Of a stretch of 20,018 bases of DNA, positions 14,433 to 19,809 are shown piece by piece. Source of the DNA: Candidatus Saccharimonadota bacterium (GTDB taxonomy: Bacteria > Patescibacteriota > Saccharimonadia > Saccharimonadales > Saccharimonadaceae); assembly GCA_016199685.1 (NCBI GenBank), contig JACQGD010000037.1, positions 1,123 through 21,140 of the forward strand, in the 5' to 3' direction. The translations under genes were made by a program, and so were the position numbers. The first letter of the stretch is position 1. Every line of letters starts with the position of its first letter. Under the pieces are notes generated by a model. That model searched no databases. It was not told the origin of the DNA and saw only the letters and a list, made by a program, of their open reading frames with translations.

Positions 14433-15047
14433 CTACAGAAGACGCCGAGCATAGATAGCTGGACTGAGTTGCCTAACTTGCGCGGCATAGGTAGGTAGGT
14501 AGCTAATTTCGTTTTCCCAATTCTTCTTTGAAAGTCTGTGATTTAAGAATTTCATATCTTCAGAAGTCACAGCCGTAGTAGATTCGGGTAATTCTAAAGG
14601 ATCAATGCAATCATCATCCAAGAACGCTTGGACTGAAGTGGGTGGATACCCGAATAATTCGCCCAGCAGTCTCTCGTCACCATGTCGGTGTGCCAATGCA
14701 ACTTCTCTTACAAGTGTTGTCTCCTTTGCGATATAGACATTCATTATTCGCATGCGTTTCTGAGCACCCATACTATTTGTGTGAGTAGCGTATTTTATCG
14801 CAAGTCGGTCTAGGATAAACTGTAAATTTAACCATACTTTTTGGTCTATTTGTTTTTCAGTTTCACCGTTCGCCCATATGTCAGATTCTAATACTACTAA
14901 TGCCGTAGGCTTTAAACCGGCAAACACCAGCAGAATTCCAGCTTTATCAATCGCTAGTATATCCAAAATTTCTAGCGTGGCAATCGCTTCGCTGATGGTT
15001 TGATTTGAAGTCACAGTAACAAGTTTAGCAGGAGAGGTACGGATCAC
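14433..15047 (-). CDS. hypothetical protein, unrecognised
   Basis: This 204-aa protein starts with GTG at 15045-15047. I do not recognise it. The N-terminal 80 residues look alpha/beta, with strands LVTVTSN, ILLVFAGL and ALVVLESD. The middle has VAYIAKE-like strands and the block HRHGDERLLGELFGYPPTSVQAFLDD, where GYP..SV.AF weakly resembles small-domain motifs of other uncharacterised proteins. The C-terminus is helical (HRLSKKNWENEI). No membrane span or signal peptide. There is no start-proximal -10 of the local type, which makes the start less certain. Confidence 0.6.
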   Translation of the reverse strand: MIRTSPAKLVTVTSNQTISEAIATLEILDILAIDKAGILLVFAGLKPTALVVLESDIWANGETEKQIDQKVWLNLQFILDRLAIKYATHTNSMGAQKRMRIMNVYIAKETTLVREVALAHRHGDERLLGELFGYPPTSVQAFLDDDCIDPLELPESTTAVTSEDMKFLNHRLSKKNWENEISYLPTYAAQVRQLSPAIYARRLL

Positions 15048-15128
15048 ATAAGGTGTAGCTTCCAGGATTTATCCTTGGAAAGGGTACAATATTGCATGGT
15101 GCAGTTGCATTAGCGCGAAAGCAACTGT

Positions 15129-15213
15129 TTAGTGATCAGTAAATTCACTTTGTGCAATAATTTCAGATTTGATACGGCGTAACTCATGAAGTGAGAGCCG
15201 AATTGATCACTAA
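15129..15213. repeat. 85-nt imperfect hairpin ending in a perfect 10-bp inverted repeat
   Basis: TTAGTGATCA (15129-15138) and TGATCACTAA (15204-15213) are perfect reverse complements. Inner arms TTCACTTTG and the GTGAGAG side pair partially. The structure spans the CYTH stop codon and encloses repeat copy A (15156-15197). The size and nested imperfect pairing recall a folded recombination site. Confidence 0.5.
15156..15197 (-). repeat. 3'-of-gene repeat, copy A
   Basis: On the minus strand it reads CTCTCACTTCATGAG, then ACGCCGTATCAAATC, then TGAAATTATT, beginning 12 nt after the CYTH stop. By eye it matches copy D over about 43 positions with roughly nine mismatches and one gap. Confidence 0.55.
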
Positions 15214-15752
15214 TTAATATGTCTAGCTACACGAAATCCTGTAAAGCTGATATCGTCGGAAACTTCATGCAGACTATATTTAAAGTCTTCTGGTTTAAAT
15301 TGTTTATTTTCACCTAAAGTGTCGGGACCAACTTCTAATACTCGAAGATTACTGTCACTGAATTCATCATATTTAGCATTAAATCTCGCACCGTCTTGGT
15401 CGATATCAAATTCGTAGCGGGTCTTTTCAATATGAATCTTTGTCTGTTTCAAATATTCATTGTATTCATCATCACTAATTTCTTTCTTTTCTGCAGTTCT
15501 ATTTCCACCTACTGTGATTTTTGCAATAAGTAACGTTTGAACTTTCTCCTCGTCTTTTCCCTCATGGAATATTTTTCGGACGATTTTAGTTTCATCTGCA
15601 TCATTCGTTTCTAGCCAATCCGTAATGAGTGTATACGATTTTGTTTTATTCTCAGCCAAGAACTGAGGGTCAATAGTTTCAAGCGTAAATTTGCGATCGT
15701 TGTCGTCGACTACTTCTTTTTTCTCAGGATTATTTTTCGGGATTTCTGTCAT
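15210..15752 (-). CDS. CYTH-domain protein (triphosphate tunnel metalloenzyme-like)
   Basis: This 180-aa protein follows the order of a CYTH domain: RKFTLETIDPQF, an alpha helix, TKIVRKIFHEG, TLLIAKITVGGNRTAEKKEIS with the basic/acidic R.E..E pattern (85-91), a helix, then IEKTRYEF (108-115), ARFNAKYDEFSDSNLRVLEVG (122-142) and a helical end. The family cleaves triphosphates or acts as class IV adenylate cyclase. The N-terminal ExExK motif normally starting the domain is not clear, so activity may be altered. It has a leaderless start and a repeat element just after the stop. Confidence 0.7.
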   Translation of the reverse strand: MTEIPKNNPEKKEVVDDNDRKFTLETIDPQFLAENKTKSYTLITDWLETNDADETKIVRKIFHEGKDEEKVQTLLIAKITVGGNRTAEKKEISDDEYNEYLKQTKIHIEKTRYEFDIDQDGARFNAKYDEFSDSNLRVLEVGPDTLGENKQFKPEDFKYSLHEVSDDISFTGFRVARHIN

Positions 15753-15758
15753 ATATCC

Positions 15759-15764
15759 ATTTTA
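15759..15764 (-). promoter_or_regulatory. -10 for CYTH gene, leaderless
   Basis: TGA-TAAAAT followed by 6 nt and then ATG (15752). Confidence 0.5.
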
Positions 15765-15804
15765 TCAAAACAAAGGGATCTGCGGTGAGATCTCTAGACA
15801 TCGT

Positions 15805-15838
15805 CAGTTTAATACGGTGTGAATTCTTAGTTTAGAAC
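15805..15838 (-). repeat. 3'-of-gene repeat, copy B (most diverged)
   Basis: On the minus strand it reads GTTCTAAACTAAGAATTCAC then ACCGTATTAAACTG, beginning 14 nt after the stop of the frameshifted gene. Shared positions are TTCTaA, GAAttcAC and cCGTAttAAA. Confidence 0.4.
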
Positions 15839-15852
15839 TTTACTGTCTACTG

Positions 15853-16463
15853 CTAATCTTCTCTCTGTGGGAGGGCGATCTTTAGATTGACGAGTGCGTC
15901 GTTATTCGATACAGAGATATCTTTTTGTAGACCTTTGGTTACTCTGCACCCAGGAACGTCTTTTATGTTTCGAAATATTTTTAAGTTGACTGTTGCGTCT
16001 GCGCCTGAATAGTAGAGTATATCTGTTTCGTCATTGTACTTGTTATCGGTCGTGTTGCCATCTTCGATACCTTGTTTTAACCTTGAAATTTCATCAACGT
16101 CTTCAATGACTGGATAGCCGGCTTCTTGAAGGGACTGAATCAGAGTATTTTAAGGTTAGTGGGTGCGTTTGTAAATGTATAAAACACTTCAATCATGGGG
16201 ACGGGTTTTTTCGGTGTGAAAGATTCGTCGAAACTTTGAATACCGTTATGTTCCGATTTGCATAGTTCACTACCGCCAAGTGCTTGCAATTTTGCAAGAA
16301 CAGGAGCGGCCTTTTCCCTAGCGGGATACTTAGAGCCGTCACGAATCTTGAACAGGCCAATATTACATACAATAATCACACACAGGATCAGCACAAGCCC
16401 GATCAATATTTTTACTGAGAGTTTCATTTTTTTAGGTTGCATATTTTGAAGCAATTTTACCAT
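15853..16463 (-). pseudogene. exported or membrane-anchored small protein, -1 frameshift
   Basis: The first part (start ATG 16461-16463, or the internal ATG of MKLSVKIL) has one N-terminal hydrophobic segment, ILIGLVLILCVIIVCNIGLF, then a predicted outside domain with two Cys-containing stretches. The frame stops at TGA 16140-16142. The preceding frame continues without interruption as IQSLQEAGYPVIEDVDEI and so on to TAG 15853-15855. Joining the two needs one extra A in the AAAA run at 16148-16151 and would give a 203-aa protein. I do not recognise the family. A longer start at 16505 is rejected because it runs over repeat copy C. This is either a real loss or a homopolymer error. Confidence 0.6.
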
Positions 16464-16481
16464 AAGTATTAGTCTAGAAGA

Positions 16482-16516
16482 ACAAAAGTCTCTACGCTCT
16501 TTCACGAAGTGAGAAC
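16482..16516 (-). repeat. 3'-of-gene repeat, copy C
   Basis: On the minus strand it reads GTTCTCACTTCGTGAAAG then AGCGTAGAGACTTTTG, starting about 11 nt after the NUDIX stop. TCAC-TTC-GTGA forms a small hairpin inside it. Confidence 0.5.
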
Positions 16517-16526
16517 TGGGTTACTG

Positions 16527-16934
16527 TTATAGGACATTGTCGAATGTGTATTTTGCGCTTCCCGTTAAGTCTTTGCGCTGTTTGACCTCATCAATAGTAA
16601 AAGCTTCTGCACCATCGCCTTCGTAAACATCAAAGTCCATATTAGCGACGTCTGTCTCGTATAAGTAAAAATGCCTATCTTTATTAAAATCTGCTCCAGC
16701 CTCAATAATAAAGTCTGTCATTAGTTTTGGTGTTAGGGTTTTTGCACGTAAAGACGTTTCTTCGTCTATTTCGCGAAGTAGGCACTCATCGACCGTTTCA
16801 CCATCTTCGACCCAACCGCCAAATATACCCAGCAACCCAGCTCCATACGGAGCATCTTTTGTTCGACGTTGAAGAATGATACGCTCATCGAGTAACTTAA
16901 AGAGTATTAGTGTGAATTTTTGAATGTAATCCAT
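16527..16934 (-). CDS. NUDIX hydrolase (third of three)
   Basis: This 135-aa protein has a Nudix box starting at GGWVEDGETVDECLLREIDE and ending ETSL (about 39-62); the usual final Gly is Ser. KDAPYGAGLLGIF precedes it. It hydrolyses a nucleotide-like substrate, not identifiable here. It is a single gene with leaderless start, located between repeat copies D and C in the series of genes downstream of tRNA-Arg. Confidence 0.85.
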   Translation of the reverse strand: MDYIQKFTLILFKLLDERIILQRRTKDAPYGAGLLGIFGGWVEDGETVDECLLREIDEETSLRAKTLTPKLMTDFIIEAGADFNKDRHFYLYETDVANMDFDVYEGDGAEAFTIDEVKQRKDLTGSAKYTFDNVL

Positions 16935-16940
16935 AGATTA

Positions 16941-16946
16941 ATAATA
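16941..16946 (-). promoter_or_regulatory. extended -10 for NUDIX gene, leaderless
   Basis: TTTGC-TATTAT followed by 6 nt and then ATG (16934). Confidence 0.55.
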
Positions 16947-16992
16947 GCAAAGTACACATTACCAACTTAGTCTAAATAAGCAGCAGAACATA

Positions 16993-17035
16993 AATAATTT
17001 TCAAATTTGGTACAGCGTGATTTACGAAGTTAGAA
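16993..17035 (-). repeat. 3'-of-gene repeat, copy D, shares sequence with tRNA-Arg 3' end
   Basis: On the minus strand it reads TTCTAACTTCGTAAATCACG then CTGTACCAAATTTGAAAATT. The part at 16994-17013 matches the tRNA-Arg terminus and flank (17393-17411) with only a one-base indel. Flanking this, CATTCTAACTT and AAGTTGGTAATG form a further imperfect inverted pair. Confidence 0.55.
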
Positions 17036-17060
17036 TGATAATTCATTTATCGTACTGATA

Positions 17061-17360
17061 TTATTGTTCTATGGATTGGTCACCATTATCCTCGATGGTT
17101 TCAACTTTGCGTGAATGCTTAATGTGTGCAACGCGAGTTAAGCCTAGTGCTATAAGTACTATACTCAAAACTGCAGGTGGTCCGTAAAATATCCAGCCTA
17201 GAAAGATTGCCCAGCCACCTGGTTCGTTAGGGTCGGGGATTTGTGAAATCACAAAAAGAATCACGAATGGAAATAATAAAATACCTGTAACCAAAACTAT
17301 TTTAGTGATGGTACGATACTTTTTCGATATTAATAAAGTGTTTGATTTTTCTGTGTTCAT
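17061..17360 (-). CDS. small two-TM membrane protein
   Basis: This is 99 aa. Two hydrophobic segments (about 19-40 and 52-73) are separated by SQIPDPNEPGGWA, with a charged C-terminal tail rich in Lys, Glu and Asp. Unrecognised. It is the first gene after the tRNA-Arg 3' end and is followed by repeat copy D. Confidence 0.6.
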   Translation of the reverse strand: MNTEKSNTLLISKKYRTITKIVLVTGILLFPFVILFVISQIPDPNEPGGWAIFLGWIFYGPPAVLSIVLIALGLTRVAHIKHSRKVETIEDNGDQSIEQ

Positions 17361-17367
17361 AAGAATT

Positions 17368-17373
17368 ACTATA
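17368..17373 (-). promoter_or_regulatory. extended -10 for small membrane protein, leaderless
   Basis: TCTGC-TATAGT followed by 7 nt and then ATG (17360). Confidence 0.6.
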
Positions 17374-17405
17374 GCAGAATGATAAGATATATATAATTTT
17401 CAATT

Positions 17406-17482
17406 TGGTACCCCGAGCAGGGTTCGAACCTGCGACCTTAGGCTTAGAAGTCCTCTGCTCTATCCAGCTGAGCTATCGGGGC
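17406..17482 (-). tRNA. tRNA-Arg (anticodon TCT)
   Basis: This is a cloverleaf with acceptor GCCCCGA/TCGGGGT (G1-U72 wobble), D-loop AGCTGGATA, anticodon loop CTTCTAA, T-arm GCAGG-TTCGAAC-CTGC (TTC loop) and encoded ACCA. The anticodon stem GAGGA/GCCTA has two non-Watson-Crick ends (27-43 and 31-39). The 3' end and flank are partly duplicated in repeat copy D, which makes this a candidate integration site. Confidence 0.9.
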
Positions 17483-17491
17483 GTGTTCTAG

Positions 17492-17497
17492 ATTATA
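17492..17497 (-). promoter_or_regulatory. -10 of tRNA-Arg
   Basis: TATAAT 9 nt upstream of the mature 5' end, with TAGTAA 17 nt further upstream as a weak -35. Confidence 0.5.
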
Positions 17498-17541
17498 CCT
17501 ACTTTCTCTCAGCTTTACTACCGCATGCAAGAGTGGCGACG

Positions 17542-17547
17542 TATAAT
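17542..17547 (+). promoter_or_regulatory. -10 for ATP-grasp gene, decides its start
   Basis: TATAAT followed by GAGGAA and ATG (17554). The -10 lies inside the N-terminal extension that would result from the GTG at 17533, so the ATG at 17554 is preferred. Confidence 0.6.
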
Positions 17548-17553
17548 GAGGAA

Positions 17554-18342
17554 ATGCAACAAGGAGACTACATCGTTGATCGGCGCATGGTTCAGCTAAT
17601 TCGGCAGATTTGTTATGAGCGCGGCGCAACTTTAACCAGCTACTGCGATAACTGGATTTTTGATATTCGAAAAGGTGATTCTGTCGGGCGAATATTTGGC
17701 TATAAATTTTCACTGAACAACTCAGCTTCGGCGAACTTGGCGCAAGATAAAGTTGGCGCATACGAAGTGCTCGAAGCTGCGCACATTCCGGCCGTTCCTC
17801 ACCGCTTGCTGCGGACAAAAGTAGCTGAGTTGACGATCCCTGAAGCTTGGAATGAAGTTGTTCTCAAGCCTTTAGTCGGTACGAGCGGACATCTTGTTCA
17901 GGCCTTTGCAAGTAAGTCTGATGTGTACGCGGCAATACAGCAAAGCAGTGTCGAGGCTTGGGCTATCTCGCCGCGGTTAGACATAGTGAGAGAAGCTCGC
18001 CTAATAGTACTCGATGGTCATGTGTTGCTTTCGTACGATAAACGTCCCGCTCAATCGACAGAATTAAAAATGTTTAATTTAGGCATGGGTGCGACGCCTA
18101 AAGACATCACTCCAACGAAGACTATGGTCGAACTTGCCGTTGTCGGACAAGCAGCCCTGGGCCTACGAATCTGTGCAGTCGATATCGTTGAAACGGCAAG
18201 TGGTGAGCAGATGATTCTTGAAGTAAATGATGGCATTATGATGGAGTATTATAGTCGATTTTCAAAAGAAAATGACCTGCGATCGTATACTGTATATGAT
18301 GAAATTATCGGAGCGATGCTAAATTCTTCCTCAAGCCTCTAA
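17554..18342 (+). CDS. ATP-grasp domain protein
   Basis: This is 262 aa from ATG 17554. It reads NNSASANLAQDKVGAYEVL (an entry helix typical of RimK/YheC-like ATP-grasp), then VVLKPLVGTSGHLV, the Lys plus glycine-rich loop that binds ATP. After a domain with SPRLDIVREARLIVLDG and LLSYDKRP come CAVDIVE and MILEVNDGI, the Asp and E-x-N residues that bind Mg-ATP. The family ligates a carboxylate to an amine or thiol through an acyl phosphate. The substrate is unknown. The gene overlaps the end of the convergent phosphoesterase by 12 bp and starts on the far side of tRNA-Arg. Confidence 0.8.
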   Translation: MQQGDYIVDRRMVQLIRQICYERGATLTSYCDNWIFDIRKGDSVGRIFGYKFSLNNSASANLAQDKVGAYEVLEAAHIPAVPHRLLRTKVAELTIPEAWNEVVLKPLVGTSGHLVQAFASKSDVYAAIQQSSVEAWAISPRLDIVREARLIVLDGHVLLSYDKRPAQSTELKMFNLGMGATPKDITPTKTMVELAVVGQAALGLRICAVDIVETASGEQMILEVNDGIMMEYYSRFSKENDLRSYTVYDEIIGAMLNSSSSL

Positions 18343-18893
18343 GTCAACAATCTTGTACTTATGGACATATATAATTTCTGTTTCGGCTAGCTTTCGGATC
18401 ATTGTTTCTTCGGTCGGATAGGTATGTCCGTGGAGGAGGTATTTTGGCTTCATTTTTAAGACGTACTCTCGAAGTGCGTCAAATCCTTGATGGGCTACTT
18501 CCTCTTCATCATTAACGCCACGGGGTGGGCAATGGGTGATAAAAACGTTAACAGTGGGAAAGCCTGACATCATCGTCCAAGTCTCATCTTGAGTGCTCAT
18601 GATAGCATCGGGATTTTCCTTGTAGCGAACGCAGCCTTGGAGGCCGCCAAAAGTCATCCCCTTGAAGGCAACAGTCTTCAGGTGCATATCGGCAATGGCG
18701 AGTTCGTTCATGTAATTTCCGCTGTCGTGGTTGCCATAGATGCCTATTTTCGGAATAGCGTTGACCTGGAGTAGTCCCAGTAAGTCGTGTCTCTCAAGAT
18801 CCCGAGCGTAATAACAAGCTCTATGTCCTCGTCGACAACGGTTTGAACGATATCGATTCCAGGATTACGATCGGCGATGGCGAGTACTTTCAT
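18331..18893 (-). pseudogene. metallophosphoesterase, -1 frameshift
   Basis: The gene starts at ATG 18891-18893 as MKVLAIADRNPGIDIV and reaches LVITLG at codon 31. The frame then closes soon after. In the neighbouring frame the family continues DLERHDLLGLL, IGIYGNHD, then FITHCPPRG and LLHGHTYP to the C-terminus. The switch is at the GGG run 18801-18803; one extra G would give a 187-aa intact protein with G-D, G-N-H-D and G-H motifs. The first motif reads D-R-N where D-x-H is usual. Calcineurin-like enzymes hydrolyse phosphodiesters with two metals. It is either a recent pseudogene or a sequencing error. Confidence 0.7.
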
Positions 18894-18899
18894 GTACTT

Positions 18900-18905
18900 A
18901 TCTTA
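18900..18905 (-). promoter_or_regulatory. -10 for metallophosphoesterase, leaderless
   Basis: TGA-TAAGAT followed by 6 nt and then ATG (18893). Confidence 0.45.
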
Positions 18906-19036
18906 TCAAAAAGATAGAAAGCTTCCTCGCTCTGAAGAATAAGCAAGCTGATTTTTCTCTCGCTTCGTTGCTTTATCGAACTCTCGTCGGCTCGCTCTGC
19001 TCGCAGCGTCAAGAATTGGGTCCACTCTACTCTATA

Positions 19037-19077
19037 CCAAAGAAAATAGAGATCACTGGGATCTCTATTTTCTTTGG
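19037..19077 (-). terminator. terminator that pairs with the tRNA-Gly CCA end
   Basis: CCAAAGAAAATAGAGATC and its perfect 18-nt complement surround a 5-nt loop. The CC of the stem is part of the tRNA CCA, so the mature 3' end is base-paired in the primary transcript. The second arm is U-rich. No gene is seen at 18906-19036. Confidence 0.75.
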
Positions 19078-19149
19078 TGCGGGCGGAGAGAATCGAACTC
19101 TCGTCGTTTGCTTGGAAGGCAGACATATTAGCCACTATACGACGCCCGC
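19075..19149 (-). tRNA. tRNA-Gly (anticodon TCC)
   Basis: This has a perfect 7-bp acceptor GCGGGCG/CGCCCGC, D-arm with GTGGCTAATA, anticodon arm CTGCC-TTCCAAG-CAAAC region, T-arm GAGAG-TTCGATT-CTCTC, discriminator A and encoded CCA. TGA-TATAAT lies upstream at 19166-19171. Confidence 0.92.
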
Positions 19150-19165
19150 ATAATTGCCTCTAGAT

Positions 19166-19190
19166 ATTATATCAGGAAGTTTGCTAAAAT
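19166..19190. promoter_or_regulatory. back-to-back -10 elements for tRNA-Gly (-) and hypothetical gene (+)
   Basis: Minus strand: TGA-TATAAT at 19166-19171. Plus strand: TTTGC-TAAAAT at 19185-19190, followed by a leader of about 20 nt with AAGGA before ATG 19211. The 61-bp gap therefore carries both promoters. Confidence 0.5.
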
Positions 19191-19210
19191 AAAAAGCATA
19201 AGGAAAACAA

Positions 19211-19597
19211 ATGGCATCACTTAATGAATTTATAGACCCAGATTTATCTACTTCAGACGTTCTTCACTCGAGCGGCTACGTAAGTGCGAGCGGTATTGGC
19301 GGTGGCATGGGTGGACTTTCTATGGAAAAAAGACGCGAACAACTCAATAAGCCTCGCATCGTTGGTTCATATCAACACTCGCACCTGGGACGTCGCTATG
19401 GTGCTGCAAAAGCGCGTACGGCTGATCAAAAAGCGGGGAGAGTCTACGATGCAAGCACGGGTGGCTTTAGTGACAAGGCTCAGATGAGTAATCGTCAAGG
19501 TAATAGTATAAAAGATCCAGCACAAGTCGACGCATCGATTACGAAGCGGCAGCATTTTATTGAGCCGCCAACGCGTCGTCACGATCCATACGCCTAG
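19211..19597 (+). CDS. hypothetical soluble protein, basic, Gly-rich N-terminus
   Basis: This is 128 aa. It opens with an acidic segment, MASLNEFIDPDLSTSDVLH, then the loop ASGIGGGMGGLSMEKRREQL. The remainder is Arg/Lys/His-rich and looks disordered (HLGRRYGAAKARTADQKAG, KRQHFIEPPTRRHDPYA). No known domain. AAGGA lies 6 nt before ATG. Its charge pattern would suit nucleic-acid or ribosome association, but that is speculation. Confidence 0.65.
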   Translation: MASLNEFIDPDLSTSDVLHSSGYVSASGIGGGMGGLSMEKRREQLNKPRIVGSYQHSHLGRRYGAAKARTADQKAGRVYDASTGGFSDKAQMSNRQGNSIKDPAQVDASITKRQHFIEPPTRRHDPYA

Positions 19598-19624
19598 AAC
19601 CTAGATTTCATCTGTTGTGTATGG

Positions 19625-19633
19625 TATTATAGT
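19625..19633 (+). promoter_or_regulatory. -10 of tRNA-His
   Basis: TATTAT/TATAGT overlap here, 8-11 nt before the tRNA 5' end and preceded by TGG. Confidence 0.45.
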
Positions 19634-19641
19634 TTACGTTT

Positions 19642-19719
19642 GGCGAATGTAGCTCATTTGGTTAGAGCGCCGGGTTGTGGTTCCGGAGGTGGTGGGTTCA
19701 ATCCCCATCATTCGCCCCA
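19642..19719 (+). tRNA. tRNA-His (anticodon GTG)
   Basis: The genome-encoded G-1 pairs with C73, the identity mark of tRNA-His. Acceptor GCGAATG/CATTCGC, D-arm GCTCATTTGGTTAGAGC, anticodon loop TTGTGGT, T-arm GTGGG-TTCAATC-CCCAT and encoded CCA are all present. Confidence 0.93.
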
Positions 19720-19757
19720 AGAAAATAAGATGATCGGCTGGTCATCTTATTTTCTTG
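19718..19757 (+). terminator. terminator that pairs with the tRNA-His CCA end
   Basis: CAAGAAAATAAGATGA pairs with TCATCTTATTTTCTTG (16 bp), closing further with a T-G and C-G pair. The stem starts inside the CCA, as at tRNA-Gly, and the two terminators share the AAGAAAATA core. Confidence 0.7.
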
Positions 19758-19766
19758 TCGGGTTAG

Positions 19767-19807
19767 TATATAAAAGAGGTGACATAGTGTGTCACCTCTT
19801 TTATATA
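19767..19807. terminator. bidirectional terminator between tRNA-His and murA
   Basis: This is an 18-bp perfect stem (19767-19784 with 19790-19807, core AAAAGAGGTGACA/TGTCACCTCTTTT) with a 5-nt loop. A- and U-tracts flank both arms, so it can work for murA (-) and for read-through from tRNA-His (+). Confidence 0.8.
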
Positions 19808-19809
19808 TT

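Noticed and set aside
16146..16154. Programmed frameshifting in the exported protein gene
   Set aside because: The CTT-AAA-ATA context is not a canonical heptamer. A four-A tract alone is weak evidence, although phase variation is left open in the findings.
16463..16505. Upstream extension of the exported protein (start at 16505)
   Set aside because: The extra residues come from repeat copy C and its flank and show no ribosome-binding site; a start at 16463 or the later ATG before the hydrophobic segment fits better.
15129..17035. Classical integron attC sites
   Set aside because: The gene-end elements lack consistent RYYYAAC/GTTRRRY cores and no integrase gene lies in the window, so only a cassette-like array is claimed.
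17533..17553. GTG start for the ATP-grasp gene
   Set aside because: The extension contains the TATAAT of its own promoter 6 nt before the ATG at 17554, so the longer protein is unlikely.
18795..18806. Programmed -1 ribosomal frameshifting in the phosphoesterase
   Set aside because: CTCGGGA is not an X-XXY-YYZ slippery heptamer and no downstream pseudoknot is evident; simple base loss is more economical.
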